Shown in pieces: positions 1-10,044 of a stretch of DNA of 64,000 bases. Source of the stretch: Candidatus Obscuribacterales bacterium (GTDB lineage Bacteria; Cyanobacteriota; Vampirovibrionia; Obscuribacterales; Obscuribacteraceae). The notes under the pieces were generated by a model, which was not told where the DNA came from, did not search any database, and saw nothing but the letters and a program-made list of their open reading frames with translations. How positions within the stretch are numbered: position 1 is the first letter of the stretch; every line of letters begins with the position of its first letter. The DNA lies in assembly GCA_019750335.1 (NCBI GenBank), contig JAIEOQ010000003.1, forward strand, positions 434,001 through 498,000, given 5' to 3'. The position numbers were made by a program, and so were the translations under genes.

Positions 1-51
1 TTTTGCGTCATCGTCAACGATTAGAACTGAATTTGCTTTTTCATCCGCCAT
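1..51 (-). CDS. Response regulator receiver domain, N-terminus only (cut by window edge)
   Basis: An ATG at position 51 read leftwards opens a frame of 17 codons that runs off the window. It contains VLIVDDDAK, the first beta strand and acidic pair (Asp-Asp) of a CheY-like receiver domain. It lies 28 bp downstream of the hybrid kinase and points the same way, so it is probably the last visible gene of the operon that starts at 3510. Whether it is a lone receiver or carries an output domain cannot be seen. Confidence 0.75.
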   Translation of the reverse strand, partial: MADEKANSVLIVDDDAK

Positions 52-79
52 AATTTTCTTAAGACACTCCTACTTGATC

Positions 80-3000
80 CTAAGCTAGATTCTTATTTTC
101 TAAAAGTCCATCTAAAAGCAAACGTACTTTTTGCAAAAATTCCGACTCGCTTGTTCTTGATTTAGTCAAATGTTCGCTGATACCCAGTTGCAAGTTTACT
201 TTTTCATCGTTTGTCAGATCCCGAGCTGTATAAACTAAAAGTGCTGTTTTGTTTCTTTCGTTTTTAAGAATATTGACGACTTCAAAACCATCAATATTTG
301 GCAAACCAAGATCAAGAATAATCAAATCGGGATTGTTAGTTCGAGCCATATCCAGAGCTTGATTGCCGTCGGCGGCAAGCAGAAAATCAACATCGAGCGC
401 TGATAACTGCTGCAACATAATCTCTCTGGTAGCCAGATCATCTTCAACGATTAAGATTCTGGGTTGTCCGCTTGGAGCTTTATTCGAGTTTGAAATATTT
501 TCTTCCTTTGTCTTTTTTTGACCAGTAAGCGGAATTTCAAACCAGAATGTCGAACCTTTATTTAACTCGGTATCAACACCGATTTTACCGCCATGCAATT
601 CGACAATTGATTTGCTTGTAGCCAAACCAAGTCCGGTGCCACCCTTTTGACGAGTATCGGAAGAATCAACTTGCTGAAACATACGAAAGAGTTTATTCAA
701 GTCACTGGGACGGATGCCAGGACCCTTATCAGACACTGAGAAGCGTAAATAAGCTAAATTTCTGCGGACAAGAACATTAACGCAGCTTTCCGGTTCTGAA
801 TATTTAATTGCATTGGATATGAGATTTGTCAGCACTTGTAAAAGACGATCTTTATCGCCAAGAATTTTTTCTTCTTTTTCTATATTCAAAGAGAGTTTTA
901 CACCGGCTTCTAAAGCTAAAGGATTCAGGTTAGTTACAGCCTCTGTAAGTAAGTTTGTCGCTTCAATTTCACGGATCTTCAGCTCAAGTTGTCCGGCCTC
1001 GATTTTACGAATATCAAGTATGTCGTTAATTAAGCGCACTAGCCGTTCTGATTCGGTTCTACCAACCGAGACTAGATGTTGAGCTTTAGGCGAGAGTTCT
1101 CCAGCTTTACCACCTTCCAAAAGACCGAACGCTCCGCGAATAGAAGTTAGCGGTGTTCGCAGCTCGTGAGAAACTATGGAATAAAATTCGCTGACTCGTT
1201 TTTCCGCTTCTTTACGTTTGCTGATATCGCGGAAAGTCAGTACTGATCCTGATGCTTTTCCATGCTTGAGAACAGGGGCATATGATTGCTCAATTGGTAA
1301 TAAAGTGTTGTCCATCCGCAGGAGAAAATCGGTTTCGCTTCTGTAAGTCAATCCTGAAATAATCGCTTGCTTCAAGGCGCAAGACTGAATAGAACAATCA
1401 TCTTGCTCATGACGAATTAATTCATGAATCTCCTTTCCAATCACTTGATCGCTAAAACAACCGATCATAGTTATCGCTGCTGGATTGGCATAAATCACTT
1501 GACCGCTGTCATTTAACTGAAAAACACCGTCATTCATATTGGATAAGATGGAAAGAAGCTGATCTTGTAAATCAGCTGATTCTCTTTCCATAATTTTGGA
1601 TTCAAGATATAAACCAATTTGATTGCCGATGGATTCAATGAGATTAATAGTTTCAGATTGCGGCGAAAATATTTGCAAGCTGAAAAATTCCATCACACCA
1701 ATGACTTTGCCGGCAACTTTAATCGGTACAGCAACAGCAGCATGGAGTCCTAAGCGAACAGCATATTTTGCTCTAGGAAAATTGCTGGACAGGCAAACAT
1801 CAGCAAGCCAAACAGATTTTTCTTCGACATAAACTTGACCGGGCAAACCGATTCCTGGCTGTAAGTTGAGATCTTTACTGATATTTTCAAATTCGCTTAA
1901 ATTGCAAGAAGATTCGCTCCAGGTCGAAGCACAAAATAAGCGGTTATTTTTTTCGTCTACCCGCCAAAGACCGCCATATTCCCAATGAATGGTTTGACAA
2001 GCTAATTGCAGGATCTCTTGAATAATCTCGCCTTTGAGCGGATTATCTTCTGCTTCTAATATTTGTCCTAATTTGTATGAAACAATCTGCACTGTTTCCA
2101 GTTTCTTTCGGTCAGAAATATTGCGTCCTTCAGGCACAAGTAAAATTACTTTGCCATCTTCATCACGCACCGGATTAATCGAAAAATCAACTGTAATTGG
2201 TCCGCTCTCGGTAATATGACTAGCTTCAAAACCTGCGGTGCTGCCGTTGCGAGCTTCTTTGATCGATTCTTTTAAGAGTTCTTGTTCTTTGGGCGAATGA
2301 GTCCACCACGGTGTTTCCCAAAAAGGTTTACCGGTTACATCTTTTAATTCAGCACCGATAGCATTAAGAGCTGTTTTGTTTACATCGACTAAAATGCCGT
2401 CAGGACTGACGATACCGATGAACTCCAAAGTTTGATCGAATACAGCTCTGAATTTGCGTTCAGCTCGTTCTTTTCTGGACCAGAGAGCTAAAACAGTAGC
2501 ACTGGCAACAAGACCAAGAATGACAATCAAAAAGGAAAAAACTTCAATCAAGATTAAACAGAGCGCTGCTTCCTGTTCCAACTTGCTGATTTTTGTTTGT
2601 AATAACTGTTCTTCGTTTGTTTTTAAGTGTGAAATCAGCAAACGAGTTTTATCGCGAGCACCTTGCCACACACGTTTATCCATAATTTTACTGGCAGCGG
2701 CAAAACCATTATTTTGTCGTTCGGCGACTGTGTCATCCAACTCAAATAGCCGTTCTTTAACAGCTGATTCCAAACGATCGCCTAATTGTTTCTGAGTTTG
2801 ATTGTCGGTAATGCTTTCTTGTAAATTTTTCAAGCTTGGAAGAATACGTTCTCGAGCTTTTGCATAAGGCACTAAATATTTATCCTTGCCAGTAACCAAA
2901 TAGCCTCGCTGCCAATTTTCAGCATCTTTTAAATCAATCAGAATGTACTGAATGCGCGAAATCACTTCACGAGAGCGCTGAACGATTTGACGTTGCCGAT

Positions 3001-3133
3001 AAAGTTTCTCCTGGTTCTGATAAAGCACAAAACCGCAACCGATCAAAAGAAGAATTATGGAAAATAATGCCAGACAAAGGACTACCTTGACAGGTCTGCG
3101 CGAGGAATTGCTTTTGTTGGCTGCTAGGGACAT
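80..3133 (-). CDS. Membrane hybrid sensor histidine kinase: CHASE3-PAS-GAF-PAS-HisKA-HATPase-REC
   Basis: 1017-residue inner-membrane hybrid kinase. Membrane segments lie at about 16-38 and 191-217. Between them is a CHASE3 sensor with the family signature LKDAENWQRGYLVTG (68-82). PAS (about 225-345), GAF (about 355-515) and a second PAS (about 525-640) follow directly, with no recognisable HAMP linker. The kinase core has an H-box VSHELRTPL with phospho-His656, an N-box around Asn774 (LISNAIKYSE) and G-boxes GPGI and GGTGLGL near 804-837. A C-terminal receiver (about 892-1010) carries phospho-acceptor Asp941 in LDLGLPNIDG. It starts 5 bp after the upstream receiver gene and is probably translationally coupled to it. 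The signal sensed is unknown. The CHASE3 domain resembles that of the chemoreceptor at 8533, so the divergent operons may share an input. Confidence 0.93.
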   Translation of the reverse strand: MSLAANKSNSSRRPVKVVLCLALFSIILLLIGCGFVLYQNQEKLYRQRQIVQRSREVISRIQYILIDLKDAENWQRGYLVTGKDKYLVPYAKARERILPSLKNLQESITDNQTQKQLGDRLESAVKERLFELDDTVAERQNNGFAAASKIMDKRVWQGARDKTRLLISHLKTNEEQLLQTKISKLEQEAALCLILIEVFSFLIVILGLVASATVLALWSRKERAERKFRAVFDQTLEFIGIVSPDGILVDVNKTALNAIGAELKDVTGKPFWETPWWTHSPKEQELLKESIKEARNGSTAGFEASHITESGPITVDFSINPVRDEDGKVILLVPEGRNISDRKKLETVQIVSYKLGQILEAEDNPLKGEIIQEILQLACQTIHWEYGGLWRVDEKNNRLFCASTWSESSCNLSEFENISKDLNLQPGIGLPGQVYVEEKSVWLADVCLSSNFPRAKYAVRLGLHAAVAVPIKVAGKVIGVMEFFSLQIFSPQSETINLIESIGNQIGLYLESKIMERESADLQDQLLSILSNMNDGVFQLNDSGQVIYANPAAITMIGCFSDQVIGKEIHELIRHEQDDCSIQSCALKQAIISGLTYRSETDFLLRMDNTLLPIEQSYAPVLKHGKASGSVLTFRDISKRKEAEKRVSEFYSIVSHELRTPLTSIRGAFGLLEGGKAGELSPKAQHLVSVGRTESERLVRLINDILDIRKIEAGQLELKIREIEATNLLTEAVTNLNPLALEAGVKLSLNIEKEEKILGDKDRLLQVLTNLISNAIKYSEPESCVNVLVRRNLAYLRFSVSDKGPGIRPSDLNKLFRMFQQVDSSDTRQKGGTGLGLATSKSIVELHGGKIGVDTELNKGSTFWFEIPLTGQKKTKEENISNSNKAPSGQPRILIVEDDLATREIMLQQLSALDVDFLLAADGNQALDMARTNNPDLIILDLGLPNIDGFEVVNILKNERNKTALLVYTARDLTNDEKVNLQLGISEHLTKSRTSESEFLQKVRLLLDGLLENKNLA

Positions 3134-3138
3134 TTTTG

Positions 3139-3510
3139 TCAGCGGTTTTCAAGAATTTTACGTATATCGTCAAGCAAAGTCATCGGGTCAAATGGTTTAG
3201 CCAGTACACCGGCTACATCAAGACCGTTGTAATCGGCCATTTCATGACCTTGAATTTTTGCCGTCAGAAAAATAATCGGGATCGATTTTGTATTGTCGTC
3301 CTGTTTTAATCTGGACAAAGTTTCCAGTCCATCCATCCCGGGCATCATTCTGTCTAACAAAATAAAATCCGGTTTTTCGCGAGCAGCAACTTCTAAAGCT
3401 TCGCTTCCGGAACCGGCCAATACAACATTGAGGCTATCTTCCAGGCTAATCTGAGCTATAGTTCGGATATTGGCGTCATCATCTACTATCAATACTTTGT
3501 TCAGGGACAT
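3139..3510 (-). CDS. Single-domain response regulator (CheY-like)
   Basis: 123-residue stand-alone receiver. The acidic pocket is DDD at 10-12, phospho-acceptor Asp53 lies in LLDRMMPGMDG, the Thr switch is in LTAK and the conserved Lys is in AKPFDP. No output domain is present, so it probably works by protein-protein contact or as a phosphorelay shuttle. A GGTGA element precedes the ATG. It is the first gene of a leftward operon with the hybrid kinase at 80-3133, divergent from the chemosensory operon. Its C-terminal KPFDP segment closely resembles the receiver at 12855 on the other side of the cluster, so the two may be paralogues. Confidence 0.92.
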   Translation of the reverse strand: MSLNKVLIVDDDANIRTIAQISLEDSLNVVLAGSGSEALEVAAREKPDFILLDRMMPGMDGLETLSRLKQDDNTKSIPIIFLTAKIQGHEMADYNGLDVAGVLAKPFDPMTLLDDIRKILENR

Positions 3511-3651
3511 GGTTCACCGTATAGACTATGGTCTCCCTAACTATGTGCCCAACAATCAAACTCGCATTATTAAGTCTTCGTCTAAGCATTCCAGGTATAC
3601 TGAAGTAGGTATCAGTTTGCGATTTTAAGTTCGGAAAAACGGAACCACTTG

Positions 3652-4155
3652 ATGTCGGCAAATGCTGGTCAAAATATTGAGCACGATTCGACGATGACAA
3701 AATCGTTGAAAGTAGCTCTTTTTTCGCTTAATGGGCAAAAATTCGCTATACCGGCCAGCTCAGTCATTGAAATCGTAAAATCGGTCAGCATAGTTACGCT
3801 GCCTGAAGCTCCCAGTATTGTTGAGGGCTTGTTTAATTATCGCGGAAAAATTATTCCTCTTCTCGATATCAGAGAACGATTCAATATGCCAAAACGTTCT
3901 CTCCATCACCATGATTATTTTCTAGTCGCTCAAACACCGCACTGTCTATCGGCTATTCGAGTCGATGCGATAAGTGATGTCAGCGATATTCAATGGGAAT
4001 CACTTGAAAATCATGTTTTGAAAGATTCTCGCTACTTTAGCGGAATCGCCAAGCTGGAAGACGGTCTTGTTTTAATACATGATTTCGCTTCTTTTCTCAG
4101 TGACGATGAAGCTTCAAGCATTAAGCTCATACTTGAAAAACAGTCGGGAGCTTGA
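3652..4155 (+). CDS. CheW-like adaptor (WspB position)
   Basis: 167-residue CheW-domain scaffold expected to couple the chemoreceptor to the CheA kinase in the cytoplasm. The CheW fold is clear from FSLNGQKFAIPASSVIEIV, from LPEAPSIVEGLFNYRGKIIPLLDIR (two beta barrels around a conserved N-R-G) and from AIRVDAISDV. I chose the ATG at 3652 because a GGAA lies 7 bases upstream. An ATG at 3694 (MTKSLKV) would also give a complete CheW domain. It opens the rightward operon and its stop overlaps the ribosome-binding region of cheR. Together with the second CheW at 5629 this is the two-CheW arrangement typical of Wsp systems. Confidence 0.9.
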   Translation: MSANAGQNIEHDSTMTKSLKVALFSLNGQKFAIPASSVIEIVKSVSIVTLPEAPSIVEGLFNYRGKIIPLLDIRERFNMPKRSLHHHDYFLVAQTPHCLSAIRVDAISDVSDIQWESLENHVLKDSRYFSGIAKLEDGLVLIHDFASFLSDDEASSIKLILEKQSGA

Positions 4156-4157
4156 AG

Positions 4158-5621
4158 ATGAACAGCCAAAAATTACCCAGCGAGCAAGCAGACGAAATTC
4201 TTGAATATTTACGCCAAACCTGCGGTCTTTCATTTTCATCAACCAGACTGAAACAAGCTGAAGAATTAGTGGTACAAGCTTGTCTTAATTCAAACTCTGC
4301 GGATTTAAATGTTTATTTTGAAAAGTTAAAATCAAGCCAAATTCTGCTTGATGCACTTGTGAGCAAGCTGACAATCCAAGAAAGCTATTTTTTTCGTGAT
4401 CGCAACCACTACCAGCTCGTGATTGAACAGATTTTGCCTGAAATTTTAAAATTGCGTGGCGAACAGCATATGTTGCGCGCTTGGAGTGCCGGTTGTGCTT
4501 CAGGAGAAGAAGCCTATTCTTTGGCCATTTTATTCGAACAGTACGGCGTCAAATCACATTTAATCGGTTCTGACATATCGCCGATTGCACTACAAAATGC
4601 TAACACTGCTGTATACAGGCAATGGGCTTTCCGGCAAAACGATGATAATTTTGCTCGCATTTATTTTGACAAACGCGGTGAAGATTACTATCTCAAACCT
4701 AATATTCGCGAAAAAGTACGTTTTGAATATCTCAATTTAGTCCAAGACAGCTATCCAAGCATTTCGCGCGGAATCTGGGCCATGGATGTAATCTTTTGCC
4801 GAAACGTACTCATTTACATCGATCCACAACTAATACCAAAAATTGCCAACCGTTTTTTTGAAACTTTAGCAGAAGGCGGCTGGCTACTAACTGCTTCTTC
4901 TGATCCATTGTTATCGCAATTTGCTCCATTTGAATCAATTATTACTGCAGCTGGAGTATTCTACAGACGTCCAATTAGTGCCGTTTCAAATGTTATTCTG
5001 CAGTCGATAAACAAACATTCCGAACCAATAATCGATCTTCGTCCACCGCAAACTTTTACGAACAGTCAAATAAAACCTAAGTCAGCACGAAGAAAAATAT
5101 TACCTGTACCACCTGCTGCTCCTGAACAAAAAAATGAAGTTTTAGTTTTAGCAAAGCAGTCTTTTGCCAGCGGCGATTATGCAAAAACAATCAGCATTAC
5201 GCGTAAACATATCGATCAAGATATTGAATGTTGTTTACTCTATTTACGTTCTTTAGCCAATACGGCAACGGTTGAACATGCTGAAGCAGAGGCAAGATCA
5301 CTGGGGATCGCCCATCAGTTCTCAGTCGAATTGCATTATATGCACGCTCTTTTGCTGATGGAGCTTGGTTCCTGGGAAGAAGCGTTGACGACTTTAAAGA
5401 AAGTACTTTATCTTGATCCTAGTTTGATCATTGTGCATTTTTCTCTTGGCGTAACACATCAACGTTTAAATAAAAAAACGCAAGCTGAAAAATCTTTTTC
5501 AACTGTACAAAAAATGTGTGAAGGATTGCCGCCTCAGGCTGCTCTACCTCTTGCTGATGGTGAGACTGCCGGACGTTTAGCTAAATTGGCTCTTTTTGAG
5601 CTGAATGCGTTAAAGGGATAA
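4158..5621 (+). CDS. CheR chemoreceptor methyltransferase with C-terminal TPR (WspC-like)
   Basis: 487 residues. The N-terminal half is CheR: a helical N-domain, then an S-adenosylmethionine methyltransferase with WSAGCASGEEAYSLA (motif I) and the characteristic FCRNVLIYID. It should methylate glutamates on the receptor encoded at 8533. A Pro-rich linker (about 290-320) leads to a C-terminal TPR region (about 330-480; ALLLMELGSWEEALTTL). CheR-TPR fusions are the hallmark of WspC and FrzF-type methyltransferases, where the TPR modulates receptor binding. I start at ATG 4158 because CGGGAG lies 7 bases upstream; the TTG at 4152 lacks support. It follows the CheW gene with a 2-bp gap. Confidence 0.93.
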   Translation: MNSQKLPSEQADEILEYLRQTCGLSFSSTRLKQAEELVVQACLNSNSADLNVYFEKLKSSQILLDALVSKLTIQESYFFRDRNHYQLVIEQILPEILKLRGEQHMLRAWSAGCASGEEAYSLAILFEQYGVKSHLIGSDISPIALQNANTAVYRQWAFRQNDDNFARIYFDKRGEDYYLKPNIREKVRFEYLNLVQDSYPSISRGIWAMDVIFCRNVLIYIDPQLIPKIANRFFETLAEGGWLLTASSDPLLSQFAPFESIITAAGVFYRRPISAVSNVILQSINKHSEPIIDLRPPQTFTNSQIKPKSARRKILPVPPAAPEQKNEVLVLAKQSFASGDYAKTISITRKHIDQDIECCLLYLRSLANTATVEHAEAEARSLGIAHQFSVELHYMHALLLMELGSWEEALTTLKKVLYLDPSLIIVHFSLGVTHQRLNKKTQAEKSFSTVQKMCEGLPPQAALPLADGETAGRLAKLALFELNALKG

Positions 5622-5628
5622 TTGCTAA

Positions 5629-6228
5629 ATGAAAAGAGTTCGGCATAACAAAGAAATTAATTGGGACGAGCTGAAAGAGGCGTTAGCAAAGCTTTCCATA
5701 GTTAATAGCGAAGAGCTCACGGCTGCGCAAGCCCAAGCTCTTTTAGACGAGAGAGCGCGAAAGCTGGCAGAGCCAATTAAAAGCTCCTGGGAAAAAGTGA
5801 CCGATGACGTTCTGGAATTTAAGCTAGCTCATGAAACTTATGCAATTGAGTATAAATATGTTTTTGAAGTAAGTAAAAATTTGGATATGAAACCTTTGCC
5901 TGGTGCTACCAAATATTTCCGCGGAATCACTAATTTACGCGGTGAGATTCTTTCAATTGTCGATCTACATTATTGTTTTAGCGCTTCCGATGCTCAGCTA
6001 CCGCGCGAACCAATTATTATCGTACTTGGCACAAACAGCATGGAATTTGGCTTTGCTGTTGATTCAGTAGTCAGAACAAAACGTTTGCAAAGTGAGCAGT
6101 TGTTTGAAACTGCAGCCAATCAGGTTAACGTGAACAATGATTATGTCAAAGCCGTAACCGCCGACGGACTCATACTCATTGATGGCGAGCGCATTCTAGC
6201 TGACGAGAGGTTTTATCTGAATGACTAG
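5629..6228 (+). CDS. CheW-like adaptor (WspD position)
   Basis: 199 residues. An N-terminal extension of about 55 residues, charged and probably helical, precedes a CheW domain (about 60-195) with FKLAHETYAIEYKYVFEV, GATKYFRGITNLRGEILSIVDL and FGFAVDSVVRTKRL. It is expected to act as the second receptor-kinase coupling protein. The extension resembles WspD-type CheW proteins, which are longer than WspB. It lies 7 bp after cheR and upstream of cheA in the same operon. Confidence 0.9.
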   Translation: MKRVRHNKEINWDELKEALAKLSIVNSEELTAAQAQALLDERARKLAEPIKSSWEKVTDDVLEFKLAHETYAIEYKYVFEVSKNLDMKPLPGATKYFRGITNLRGEILSIVDLHYCFSASDAQLPREPIIIVLGTNSMEFGFAVDSVVRTKRLQSEQLFETAANQVNVNNDYVKAVTADGLILIDGERILADERFYLND

Positions 6229-6267
6229 CTCCAAATTAAAGCGAAAAAATAGAGGAGCAGAGCTGTA

Positions 6268-8505
6268 ATGGATCGGGATGAACAGCTAGCCAGCTTGCTG
6301 CCGATCTTTTTGACCGAGCTAGAAGAACGCGTCTTTGAAGCTAACCAGATTTTACTCAATCTGGAAAAAGGTATTGACCAGTCAAAAAATGTTGAATTAA
6401 TTAAAGCACTTTTTCGTACTGCACATAGTATGAAAGGTGGGGCAATGGCTTTAGGGATCAAGCCGATCGAGCTTATTTGCCACAGCCTGGAAGAGATAAT
6501 CGGCCAAATTCAAAAAGGGGCGGATTTCAATAATGAATTATTCCGCTTACTTTTTGAAGCTATGGATGCCATCGATCAAACTAGACTTTTAATTCGCGAT
6601 GGCAAAAATTTAGATAATTCACCGGTTGCAGTGCTTTTGCCAATCCTAAAAGCAAAAGCTAAAGAACTGCAAAACAGCTTATCTGAGCCGATACATCCGG
6701 TCAAACCTGCGCTCAATACCGAATCTCCGGTGCAACCATTAAATCTCGAGAATACGGATACTTACTTGAAAGTTTCCGCCGATAAACTTGATCGCTTAGT
6801 AGCTACGGCTTCAGAACTAATGGCGGTAACCGATCGTAATACATCTCATTTAGATTCGCTTAATCAGATCAGTCGTTTAGTTAGTCAGCTTAAGTTAATC
6901 GAACCGCAAATCAAAAGACTGAACGAACGTTTTCAATATTATGAAGATGTCGCTTATGACGATAAATACGAACATGCGACCTTAACTGATCAACTGGCAA
7001 AGAAGCTAAAAGGTGCAGTGACACGCCTGACTAAAGATATCGAATCTTTGGATGTTCTTCTTTCAAGCGATCAACGAGACTTACGCCGTTCAGTCAAAAA
7101 CGTAATTGAAAATGTCAAAGAATTAAAAATGGTCCCCTTCTCACGAGCTTGTGTCGGATTAGATCGAGTTGTGCGCGACATGGCTAAAGCTTGCGGTAAG
7201 CAAGCACACTTACAAATAAGCGGCGGTGAAATTGAACTTGATCGAGCTGTAGTAGACAAACTCAAAGATCCTTTAGTTCATCTGGTGCGTAATGCTATCG
7301 ATCATGGGATCGAGCTTGCCGATATCCGCAAACAAAAAAATAAAAGTTTTGAAGGAGTAATCAAAGTATCAGCGGCGATTAAAGGTTCGCAAGTTGAAAT
7401 AACGATCAGTGATGACGGTTGCGGTATTAACCAAGAAAAAATAGCTGAAAAAGTAGCAAAACTGGGACTGCCGATCCCAGCCGATAAGCACGAAGCTTTC
7501 GATATGATTTTTCAGCCCGGCTTTTCTACAGCCAGCATCGTCACTGAATTATCCGGGCGCGGAGTCGGCTTAGATATAGTAAAAAATATTGTCGATAGTT
7601 TGCACGGATCAATCGTCATTGATTCAACAGTGGGTGAGGGTACTAGTTTTTCACTATATGTGCCTCTAACACTAGCTACTCAGCGGGTGCTCTTTGTACG
7701 CACTGCTGGACAATTATTAGCTTTTATTGCCAGCAGTGTCGAAAAATTATTATTACTTGCACCGGATCAATTCTCTAAATTGGAAGGAAAAGATGTGGCG
7801 CTACTAGGTGAAATGCCATTACCTGTAATTACACTTTCACAAGTACTTGAGTTAAAAGGTTATGAAAGAGCAGCAATTGTCGAACGCAATCCGGCATTAC
7901 TTATTAAGCACGGTAATTCACGAGTAATCTTTTTAGTCGATGAACTTTTATCCGAACAAGAGATCGTAGTCAAAGGATTAGGCAAGAGAATACGTAAAAC
8001 CAAAAATGTGCTGGGTACAACCATAATGCCCGGCGGTGAGTTGGTATTGATCTTAAATACTCCCGACTTAATCAACGCTGCTTTGAAGAACGGAAATAAA
8101 GCATCACTGGTTGACGGCTTGAAAGAAATCAGCCCGGAAAGAAAACCACGTTTGCTTTTGGTTGACGATTCGATCACCACTCGCAGCCTAGAAAAAAGCA
8201 TTCTTGAATCAGCCGGATATGAAGTGTCGGTTGCGGCAGACGGTGTTCAAGCCTGGCGAATCATTCAAGAAAAAGGAGCCGACCTGGTGGTTTCTGATGT
8301 CGAAATGCCTAACATGGACGGTTTCCAATTGACGGCATCAATTAGAGCTTCGCAGCGTTTCAGTGAGCTGCCTGTAGTTCTTGTAACAGCTTTGGCAAGC
8401 GATCGAGACAGAGCTCATGGTATTGAAGTCGGCGCTAATGCGTATATCGTTAAAAGTGAATTTGATCAAACTCAGTTATTGACGGTTCTTAAACAGTTGA
8501 TATGA
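6268..8505 (+). CDS. CheA histidine kinase with C-terminal receiver (WspE-like)
   Basis: 745-residue hybrid CheA. In order: an HPt domain with phospho-His53 in TAHSMKGGAMALG; a linker to about 165; a dimerisation/regulatory segment (165-290); a HATPase with N-box HLVRNAIDHGIE (Asn342), DDGCGI and GRGVGLDIVKN; a CheW-like regulatory domain (about 465-605); and a receiver (627-745) with Asp677 in SDVEMPNMDG and the conserved Lys in YIVKS. No separate CheY-binding P2 domain is obvious. CheA-REC fusions are typical of WspE/FrzE-type alternative systems rather than flagellar chemotaxis. The receiver may act as a phosphate sink or intermediate. It sits between the second CheW and the receptor. Confidence 0.95.
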   Translation: MDRDEQLASLLPIFLTELEERVFEANQILLNLEKGIDQSKNVELIKALFRTAHSMKGGAMALGIKPIELICHSLEEIIGQIQKGADFNNELFRLLFEAMDAIDQTRLLIRDGKNLDNSPVAVLLPILKAKAKELQNSLSEPIHPVKPALNTESPVQPLNLENTDTYLKVSADKLDRLVATASELMAVTDRNTSHLDSLNQISRLVSQLKLIEPQIKRLNERFQYYEDVAYDDKYEHATLTDQLAKKLKGAVTRLTKDIESLDVLLSSDQRDLRRSVKNVIENVKELKMVPFSRACVGLDRVVRDMAKACGKQAHLQISGGEIELDRAVVDKLKDPLVHLVRNAIDHGIELADIRKQKNKSFEGVIKVSAAIKGSQVEITISDDGCGINQEKIAEKVAKLGLPIPADKHEAFDMIFQPGFSTASIVTELSGRGVGLDIVKNIVDSLHGSIVIDSTVGEGTSFSLYVPLTLATQRVLFVRTAGQLLAFIASSVEKLLLLAPDQFSKLEGKDVALLGEMPLPVITLSQVLELKGYERAAIVERNPALLIKHGNSRVIFLVDELLSEQEIVVKGLGKRIRKTKNVLGTTIMPGGELVLILNTPDLINAALKNGNKASLVDGLKEISPERKPRLLLVDDSITTRSLEKSILESAGYEVSVAADGVQAWRIIQEKGADLVVSDVEMPNMDGFQLTASIRASQRFSELPVVLVTALASDRDRAHGIEVGANAYIVKSEFDQTQLLTVLKQLI

Positions 8506-8532
8506 AAAACAATCGGTAGGGCAAGGAGCTAT

Positions 8533-10041
8533 ATGAACATAACTTGGAAAATTGTAATTGGGCTTGGATTCAACGCCATTATTTTGGCGGTGATTGGGCT
8601 TGTTGCTTACAGTAATTCGCTCAACCTAGCTAACAACAACATGTGGGTTAGCCATACTCATGCCGTAATCGATAGCGCCCGCCAAGTTCTCTCTCATCTT
8701 AAAGATGCCGAAACCGGTCAAAGAGGCTTTTTATTAACCGGATCCGAACAATATCTTGAACCTTATAACGGTGCTGTCAACCAAATCAAAGCTTCAATTC
8801 AAAATTTGCGCACTTTAACCATCGACAATCCGATTGAAACACAACGTTGTGATCGTCTGGAAGAAGCTGCTGCCGACAAATTAACTGAATTGTCTGAAAC
8901 TATCAAGCTATATCATCAATCCGGAGCTGATGCTGCTCTTGCTTTAGTCAAAACTGACAAAGGCAAAGTTTATATGACTACAGCTCGTAAAATAATTGCT
9001 GATATCGATTCAACCGAGAAAAAACTACTGCAAGAACGTAATATCGAAGCTGAAAAAGCAACCATGATTACAAACTCAATCATGATCTGGGGCATCGGTG
9101 CCGGCATTGTTTCACTTTTAATTACCGGCTATATCCTGAATCGTTTGATTGTTCTTCCGCTGGAAGGGCAATCAAGAGAGAGAGCCAAAACTCTCGGTGC
9201 TTTGTCTGAGGCGATTAGCAATCTTTCTGCTGCCAGCTCAGAGATCTTGGCAATTGTCGCTCAAGGAGCGTCCGGCGCTCAAGAACAAGCGGCTGCCATA
9301 TCCGAAACTGTTTCGACTGTGGATGAAATTGCCCAAACTTCCACCCAGGGAGCCGAGAATGCTAAAACTGTAGCTGAATCCGCTCGCCAGTGCGATCAGC
9401 TTAGCCAATCAGGCAATCAAGCCGTAGAAAATACAATTCTATCCATGGAACAGCTGCGCGGTCAGTCGGAGCAGATGGCCGAAAGTATCCTCGGTTTGGC
9501 TGAACAAGCGCAATCAATCGGTGACATTACTTCACTTGTGGATAACATCGCCGAACAAACCAATTTGCTGGCTTTAAACGCTGCTATTGAAGCTGCCAGA
9601 GCCGGAGAACACGGTAAAGGATTTTCTGTGGTCGCTGCTGAAATTAAAACGCTTGCCGATCAGTCAAAAAAAGCGACAGCCCAAGTACGCCAAATTTTGA
9701 CTGAAATTCAAAAAGCTACTAACTCATCGGTAATTGCTACGGAAGAGAGCACTAAAACTATTGTTACCGGAATGAATGTAGCATCGCGCGCCGGCGAAAC
9801 GATTCGTACTCTGGTTTCTTCATTGGGTGAAGCAGCTGCACTAGCCACTCAAATCTCTTCTTTCTCGGTACAGCAAACAACAGCTATTAAACAGATTCAA
9901 CAAGCGATGAAAAATATCAACGAGGTGACACAACAAAATCTAGCTTCAACCAGACAATCGGAAATGACCGCTCAACAGCTTGCCACAATCGGCTCTAAGC
10001 TTCAATCTTTAAGCTCAGAGCTCTCAGATAAGAATGGATAA
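8533..10041 (+). CDS. Methyl-accepting chemotaxis protein with CHASE3 sensor (WspA-like)
   Basis: 502-residue transmembrane receptor. TM1 spans about 5-26 and TM2 about 181-203. The periplasmic CHASE3 domain between them carries [19 protein letters not shown] (56-74). The cytoplasmic signalling hairpin has the near-invariant tip [19 protein letters not shown] (341-359), where CheA and CheW bind. There is no convincing HAMP domain: TM2 runs almost directly into the coiled coil. There is no C-terminal CheR-tethering pentapeptide, consistent with the local CheR-TPR. AAGGAG precedes the ATG by 8-9 bases. In canonical Wsp operons the receptor gene comes first; here it sits between the wspE-like and wspF-like genes. 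Confidence 0.95.
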   Translation: MNITWKIVIGLGFNAIILAVIGLVAYSNSLNLANNNMWVSHTHAVIDSARQVLSHLKDAETGQRGFLLTGSEQYLEPYNGAVNQIKASIQNLRTLTIDNPIETQRCDRLEEAAADKLTELSETIKLYHQSGADAALALVKTDKGKVYMTTARKIIADIDSTEKKLLQERNIEAEKATMITNSIMIWGIGAGIVSLLITGYILNRLIVLPLEGQSRERAKTLGALSEAISNLSAASSEILAIVAQGASGAQEQAAAISETVSTVDEIAQTSTQGAENAKTVAESARQCDQLSQSGNQAVENTILSMEQLRGQSEQMAESILGLAEQAQSIGDITSLVDNIAEQTNLLALNAAIEAARAGEHGKGFSVVAAEIKTLADQSKKATAQVRQILTEIQKATNSSVIATEESTKTIVTGMNVASRAGETIRTLVSSLGEAAALATQISSFSVQQTTAIKQIQQAMKNINEVTQQNLASTRQSEMTAQQLATIGSKLQSLSSELSDKNG

Positions 10042-10044
10042 TCA

